From: Pseudomonadota bacterium
Lineage (GTDB): Bacteria; Pseudomonadota; Alphaproteobacteria; Rhodospirillales; Rhodospirillaceae
DNA length: 7,363 nt
Direction of reading: 5' to 3'
Assembly (NCBI GenBank): GCA_023396465.1
Contig: JAEWWF010000236.1
Span: forward strand, 1 to 7,363
The first letter of the stretch is position 1. Every line of letters starts with the position of its first letter. Below the pieces are notes generated by a model. It did not search any database. It was given only the letters and a program-made list of their open reading frames with translations, and was not told where the DNA came from. Made by a program: the position numbers and the translations under genes. This document shows, piece after piece, positions 4,575-7,363 of the stretch.

Positions 4575-5588
4575 ATGGCTACTCAACGGCGCAAGCCCAG
4601 GTCCCCCGCCCGCCAGGGCGACGTCTCCATCACCCCTGACGACCTCAAATCCTACTACCGCGACATGCTGCTGATCCGCCGCTTCGAGGAGAAGGCGGGG
4701 CAGCTGTACGGCATGGGCCTGATAGGCGGCTTCTGCCACCTCTACATCGGCCAGGAAGCGGTGGTGGTGGGCGTGCAGGCCTGCGCCAACCCCGGCGACA
4801 CCATCATCACCAGCTACCGCGACCACGGCCACATGCTGGCGACCGGCATGGACCCGAAGGGCGTGATGGCCGAGCTGACCGGGCGCCGCGGCGGCTATTC
4901 CAAGGGCAAGGGCGGCTCCATGCACATGTTCAGCCGCGAGAAGGGCTTCTACGGCGGCCACGGCATCGTCGGCGCCCAGGTGCCGCTGGGCACCGGCCTC
5001 GCCTTCGCCCACAAGTATCGGGAAGACAACGGCGTGTGCTACTGCTACCTGGGCGACGGGGCCGTCAACCAGGGCCAGGTGTACGAAAGCTTCAACATGG
5101 CCGCCCTGTGGAAGCTGCCGGTGGTCTACATCATCGAGAACAACAAGTACGGCATGGGCACCTCGGTGGAGCGCCACTCGGCCCGCCCCGACCTGCACGA
5201 ACGCGGCCACGCCTACGGCATTCCCGGCAAGGCGGTGGACGGCATGGACGTCACCGTCGTGCGCCAGGAAACCCAGGACGCCATCGACCATGTGCGCGAG
5301 GGCAACGGCCCCTACATCCTGGAAATGAAGACCTACCGCTACCGCGGCCATTCCATGTCGGACCCGGCCAAGTACCGGACCAAGGAAGAGGTCTCCAAGA
5401 TGCGGTCGGAACACGACCCCATCGACAACGTCCGCAAGAAGCTGCTCGACGGCGGCATGAGCGAGGACGCGCTGAAGGAGATCGACCGCGAGGTGAAGGC
5501 CATCGTCTCCGAGGCGGCGGAATTCGCCCAGAACAGCCCGGAACCCGATGTGTCCGAGCTGTACACCGACATTCTGGTCGACGCCTGA
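4575..5588 (+). CDS. pdhA: Pyruvate dehydrogenase E1 component, alpha subunit
   Basis: With PdhB this forms the thiamine-diphosphate-dependent E1 of the pyruvate dehydrogenase complex. E1 decarboxylates pyruvate and passes the acetyl group to lipoyl-lysine. The 337-residue product is full length for the alpha2-beta2 type. Visible landmarks are MLLIRRFEEKAGQLYGMGLIGGFCHLYIGQEAV (31-63), SYRDHGHMLATGMDP (80-94), GGKGSMHMF-type sequence (around 112-119), and the thiamine-diphosphate/Mg motif GDGAVNQG (160-167) through IENN (187-190). The loop TYRYRGHSMSDPAKYRTKEEV (253-273) corresponds to the regulatory loop that is phosphorylated in mitochondria. The ATG at 4575 has a strong ribosome-binding site four bases upstream. 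The basic, proline-rich start MATQRRKPRSPARQG lies before the conserved fold and may be a flexible tail. It heads the operon, and pdhB follows after 23 bases. Confidence 0.97.
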   Translation: MATQRRKPRSPARQGDVSITPDDLKSYYRDMLLIRRFEEKAGQLYGMGLIGGFCHLYIGQEAVVVGVQACANPGDTIITSYRDHGHMLATGMDPKGVMAELTGRRGGYSKGKGGSMHMFSREKGFYGGHGIVGAQVPLGTGLAFAHKYREDNGVCYCYLGDGAVNQGQVYESFNMAALWKLPVVYIIENNKYGMGTSVERHSARPDLHERGHAYGIPGKAVDGMDVTVVRQETQDAIDHVREGNGPYILEMKTYRYRGHSMSDPAKYRTKEEVSKMRSEHDPIDNVRKKLLDGGMSEDALKEIDREVKAIVSEAAEFAQNSPEPDVSELYTDILVDA

Positions 5589-5611
5589 GGCGATAGGAGC
5601 GCACCGTAACC

Positions 5612-5866
5612 ATGGCTACCGAAATTCTGATGCCCGCCCTGTCGCCGACCATGACGGAGGGCAAGCTCTCCAAGTGGCTGAAGAAGGAGGGCGACACTGT
5701 CGTCGCCGGCGACATCATCGCCGAGATCGAGACCGACAAGGCCACCATGGAGTTCGAGGCGGTGGACGAGGGCATCCTCGGCAAGATCCTGGTGCCCGAG
5801 GGCACCGAGGGCGTCGAGGTCAACCGCCCCATCGCCGTGCTGCTGGAGGAAGGCGAGGACGCCTCC
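5612..5866 (+). repeat. Lipoyl-domain coding repeat, copy 1 (in pdhB)
   Basis: These 255 bases code for the first 85 residues of PdhB and match 7079-7333 in pdhC without gaps. By hand count 75 of 85 residues and about 218 of 255 bases agree. Most differences are at third codon positions, so the copies are an old or gene-converted duplication under protein-level constraint, not a fresh duplication. Confidence 0.85.
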
Positions 5867-7054
5867 GCCGCCGAGGCCGCCGCCGCCAAGGGTGACGCTC
5901 CGGCCACCACGCCGGTCCCCACCAAGCCGGAGGAGCAGGCGCCGCCGTCCGGCCGCAACACCGCCCCCGCCGAGCAGCCGGGCGCCGCCGACCTGGGCGA
6001 CCTCTACGAGCCGGTGATCGAGACCACCACCGCCTATGCCCCGCCCATGGAGGCGGAACCGACCTACGAAAAGTTCAAGCGCCAGACCGTGCGTGAAGCC
6101 CTGCGCGACGCCATGGCCGAGGAAATGCGCCGCGACGAGGCGGTGTTCCTGATGGGCGAGGAAGTCGGTCAGTACCAGGGCGCCTACAAGGTCAGCCAGG
6201 GCCTGCTGGACGAATTCGGCGACAAGCGCATCATCGACACGCCGATCACCGAAATGGGCTTCGCCGGTCTGGGTGTCGGCGCCGCCTTCGCCGGGCTGAA
6301 GCCGATCGTCGAGTTCATGACGTTCAACTTCTCCATGCAGGCGATCGACCAGATCATTAACTCGGCGGCCAAGACCCTGTACATGGCCGGCGGGCAGATG
6401 GGCTGCCCCATCGTCTTCCGCGGTCCCAACGGCGCCGCCGCCCGCGTCGCCGCCCAGCACAGCCAGGACTATGCCTCGTGGTACGCCCACTGCCCGGGCC
6501 TCAAGGTTGTGGCGCCGTGGTCGGCCGCCGATGCCAAGGGCCTGCTGAAGGCGGCTATCCGCGATCCTAACCCGGTGGTGTTCCTGGAACACGAGATCCT
6601 CTACGGCCAGAGCTTCGACGTGCCCGACGTGGAAGACTTCGTGCTGCCCATCGGCAAGGCCAAGGTGGAGCGCGCCGGCAAGGACGTGACCATCGTCGCC
6701 TACTCGCGCATGGTTGGCGTGTCGCTGGACGCCGCCGCCCTGCTGGCGGAAGAGGGCATCGAGGCGGAGGTCATCAACCTGCGCACCATCCGCCCGCTCG
6801 ACGTCACCACCATCATCGCCAGCGTGCGCAAGACCAACCGCATCGTGGTGGTGGAGGAAGGCTGGCCGTATGCCGGCATCGGGTCCGAGATCAGCGCGGT
6901 GATGATGGAGCAGTGCTTCGACTGGCTGGACGCCCCGGTGCGCCGCGTCACCGGCGCCGACGTGCCCATGCCCTACGCCGCCAACCTTGAGAAACTCAGC
7001 CTGCCGCAGCCCGAGAAGGTCCGGGATGCCGCCAAGGCCGTCCTCTACAAGTAA
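5612..7054 (+). CDS. pdhB: Pyruvate dehydrogenase E1 component, beta subunit, with N-terminal lipoyl domain
   Basis: PdhB is the partner of PdhA in the E1 heterotetramer. At 480 residues it is about 150 longer than a bare E1-beta. Residues 1-83 are a complete biotinyl/lipoyl domain with the lipoylation motif ETDKATMEFE and acceptor Lys43. Residues 84-150 are a low-complexity linker rich in Ala, Pro, Glu and Thr. Residues 153-480 are the E1-beta transketolase-type fold: TVREALRDAMAEEMRRDEAVFLMGEEVGQYQGAYKVSQGLLDEFG (159-203), DTPITEMGFAGLGVGAA (209-225), EFMTFNF (234-240), FRGPNGAAARVAAQHSQ (269-285), VVAPWSAADAKGLLK (299-313), LRTIRPLD (390-397) and VVVEEGWPYAGIGSEI (412-427). Such lipoyl-E1-beta proteins are known in alphaproteobacteria (for example Zymomonas and Sinorhizobium). 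The lipoyl domain is 75/85 identical to that of the adjacent PdhC. GGAG at 5596-5599 lies 12 bases before the ATG, a loose spacing. The gene follows pdhA by 23 bases and precedes pdhC by 24. Confidence 0.97.
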   Translation: MATEILMPALSPTMTEGKLSKWLKKEGDTVVAGDIIAEIETDKATMEFEAVDEGILGKILVPEGTEGVEVNRPIAVLLEEGEDASAAEAAAAKGDAPATTPVPTKPEEQAPPSGRNTAPAEQPGAADLGDLYEPVIETTTAYAPPMEAEPTYEKFKRQTVREALRDAMAEEMRRDEAVFLMGEEVGQYQGAYKVSQGLLDEFGDKRIIDTPITEMGFAGLGVGAAFAGLKPIVEFMTFNFSMQAIDQIINSAAKTLYMAGGQMGCPIVFRGPNGAAARVAAQHSQDYASWYAHCPGLKVVAPWSAADAKGLLKAAIRDPNPVVFLEHEILYGQSFDVPDVEDFVLPIGKAKVERAGKDVTIVAYSRMVGVSLDAAALLAEEGIEAEVINLRTIRPLDVTTIIASVRKTNRIVVVEEGWPYAGIGSEISAVMMEQCFDWLDAPVRRVTGADVPMPYAANLEKLSLPQPEKVRDAAKAVLYK

Positions 7055-7078
7055 GCCCGGCGAAGGAGACAACGCACC

Positions 7079-7333
7079 ATGGCGACGCAGATCCTGATGC
7101 CGGCGCTTTCGCCCACCATGACGGAGGGCAAGCTGGCCAAGTGGCTGAAGAAGGAAGGTGACACGGTGGCGGCCGGCGACATCATCGCCGAGATCGAAAC
7201 CGACAAGGCCACCATGGAGTTCGAGGCCGTCGACGAAGGCGTCCTCGGCAAGATCCTGGTGGCGGACGGCACCGATGGGGTGCAGGTGAACCAGCCCATC
7301 GCCATCCTGCTGGAGGAGGGCGAGGACGCCAGC
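7079..7333 (+). repeat. Lipoyl-domain coding repeat, copy 2 (in pdhC)
   Basis: This is the partner of 5612-5866, offset by 1467 bases in the same orientation. The longest identical stretches surround the lipoylation site, including the codons for TDKATMEFEA. The residue differences between the copies are at 4, 20, 31, 55, 62, 63, 66, 69, 72 and 76. Confidence 0.85.
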
Positions 7334-7363
7334 GCGCTCGACCAGGCCGCCGCCGCGCCGGCC
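7079..7363 (+). CDS. pdhC: Dihydrolipoamide acetyltransferase (E2 of pyruvate dehydrogenase), 3' end cut off by window
   Basis: Only the first 95 codons are present. They encode a complete lipoyl domain (residues 1-83) with ETDKATMEFE and acceptor Lys43, then the beginning of an Ala/Pro-rich linker (EDASALDQAAAAPA). In the full protein a subunit-binding domain and the catalytic acetyltransferase core would follow; E2 moves the acetyl group from its lipoyl arm to CoA and forms the core of the complex. The call rests on position after pdhA-pdhB and on the lipoyl domain. From this fragment alone a second lipoyl-bearing subunit could not be excluded. A good ribosome-binding site, AAGGAGA (7063-7069), lies 9 bases upstream of the ATG, and the gap to pdhB is 24 bases. 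Confidence 0.9.
   Translation, partial: MATQILMPALSPTMTEGKLAKWLKKEGDTVAAGDIIAEIETDKATMEFEAVDEGVLGKILVADGTDGVQVNQPIAILLEEGEDASALDQAAAAPA

Noticed and set aside
4557..5414. 285-codon open frame on the minus strand opposite pdhA
   Set aside because: It is a shadow of pdhA, full of Val/Ala/His repeats with no motif.
5339..7072. 577-codon open frame on the minus strand across pdhB
   Set aside because: It is antisense to the clearly coding pdhA/pdhB, is His/Gly/Arg-rich without domains, and is the usual mirror of a high-G/C third-position gene.

Overview
The window looks like chromosomal DNA of a GC-rich alphaproteobacterium, most likely Rhodospirillales/Azospirillales (inference). The basis is the gene set eno, an FtsB/DivIC-type septum protein and pdhA-pdhB-pdhC, the E1-beta subunit carrying an N-terminal lipoyl domain, and the strong G/C preference at third codon positions. 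In alphaproteobacteria I recall eno, ftsB and the pdh genes as near neighbours in this order, so the backbone here is ordinary central-metabolism and cell-division DNA.

Layout: (1) positions 2-1099 hold the 3' part of enolase, closed by a strong intrinsic terminator (1126-1157). (2) Positions about 1176-3690 hold three genes that do not belong to that backbone. They are a minus-strand HNH-type zinc protein of distinctly lower G+C (1191-2030), a plus-strand CatB/Vat-type hexapeptide O-acetyltransferase (2307-2972), and a secreted outer-membrane beta-barrel (3066-3680) whose C-terminal His/Ser/Glu spacing matches the lipid A 3-O-deacylase PagL. The first two are divergent, and the last two probably share a transcript. 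(3) Positions 3848-4165 hold ftsB, followed by a strong terminator (4198-4233). (4) Positions 4234-4574 form a gene-free leader with a 9-bp hairpin, an inverted repeat and a 9-bp direct repeat spaced 32 bp, probably the control region of the pdh operon. (5) Positions 4575 to the end hold pdhA, pdhB and the first 95 codons of pdhC.

How the genes work together: enolase feeds phosphoenolpyruvate towards pyruvate, and PdhABC converts pyruvate to acetyl-CoA, so the backbone links lower glycolysis to the TCA cycle. ftsB lies between them but belongs to the divisome. The central block is best read as accessory cargo. The HNH protein has an uncharacterised C-terminal module and could be a solitary nuclease. 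The acetyltransferase and PagL-like barrel could together alter the cell surface, or the acetyltransferase could be a drug-modifying enzyme. The most interesting points are this accessory block, the PagL-like catalytic spacing in an otherwise unrecognised barrel, and the repeat-rich pdh leader. No complete mobile element, CRISPR array, tRNA or rRNA was seen.
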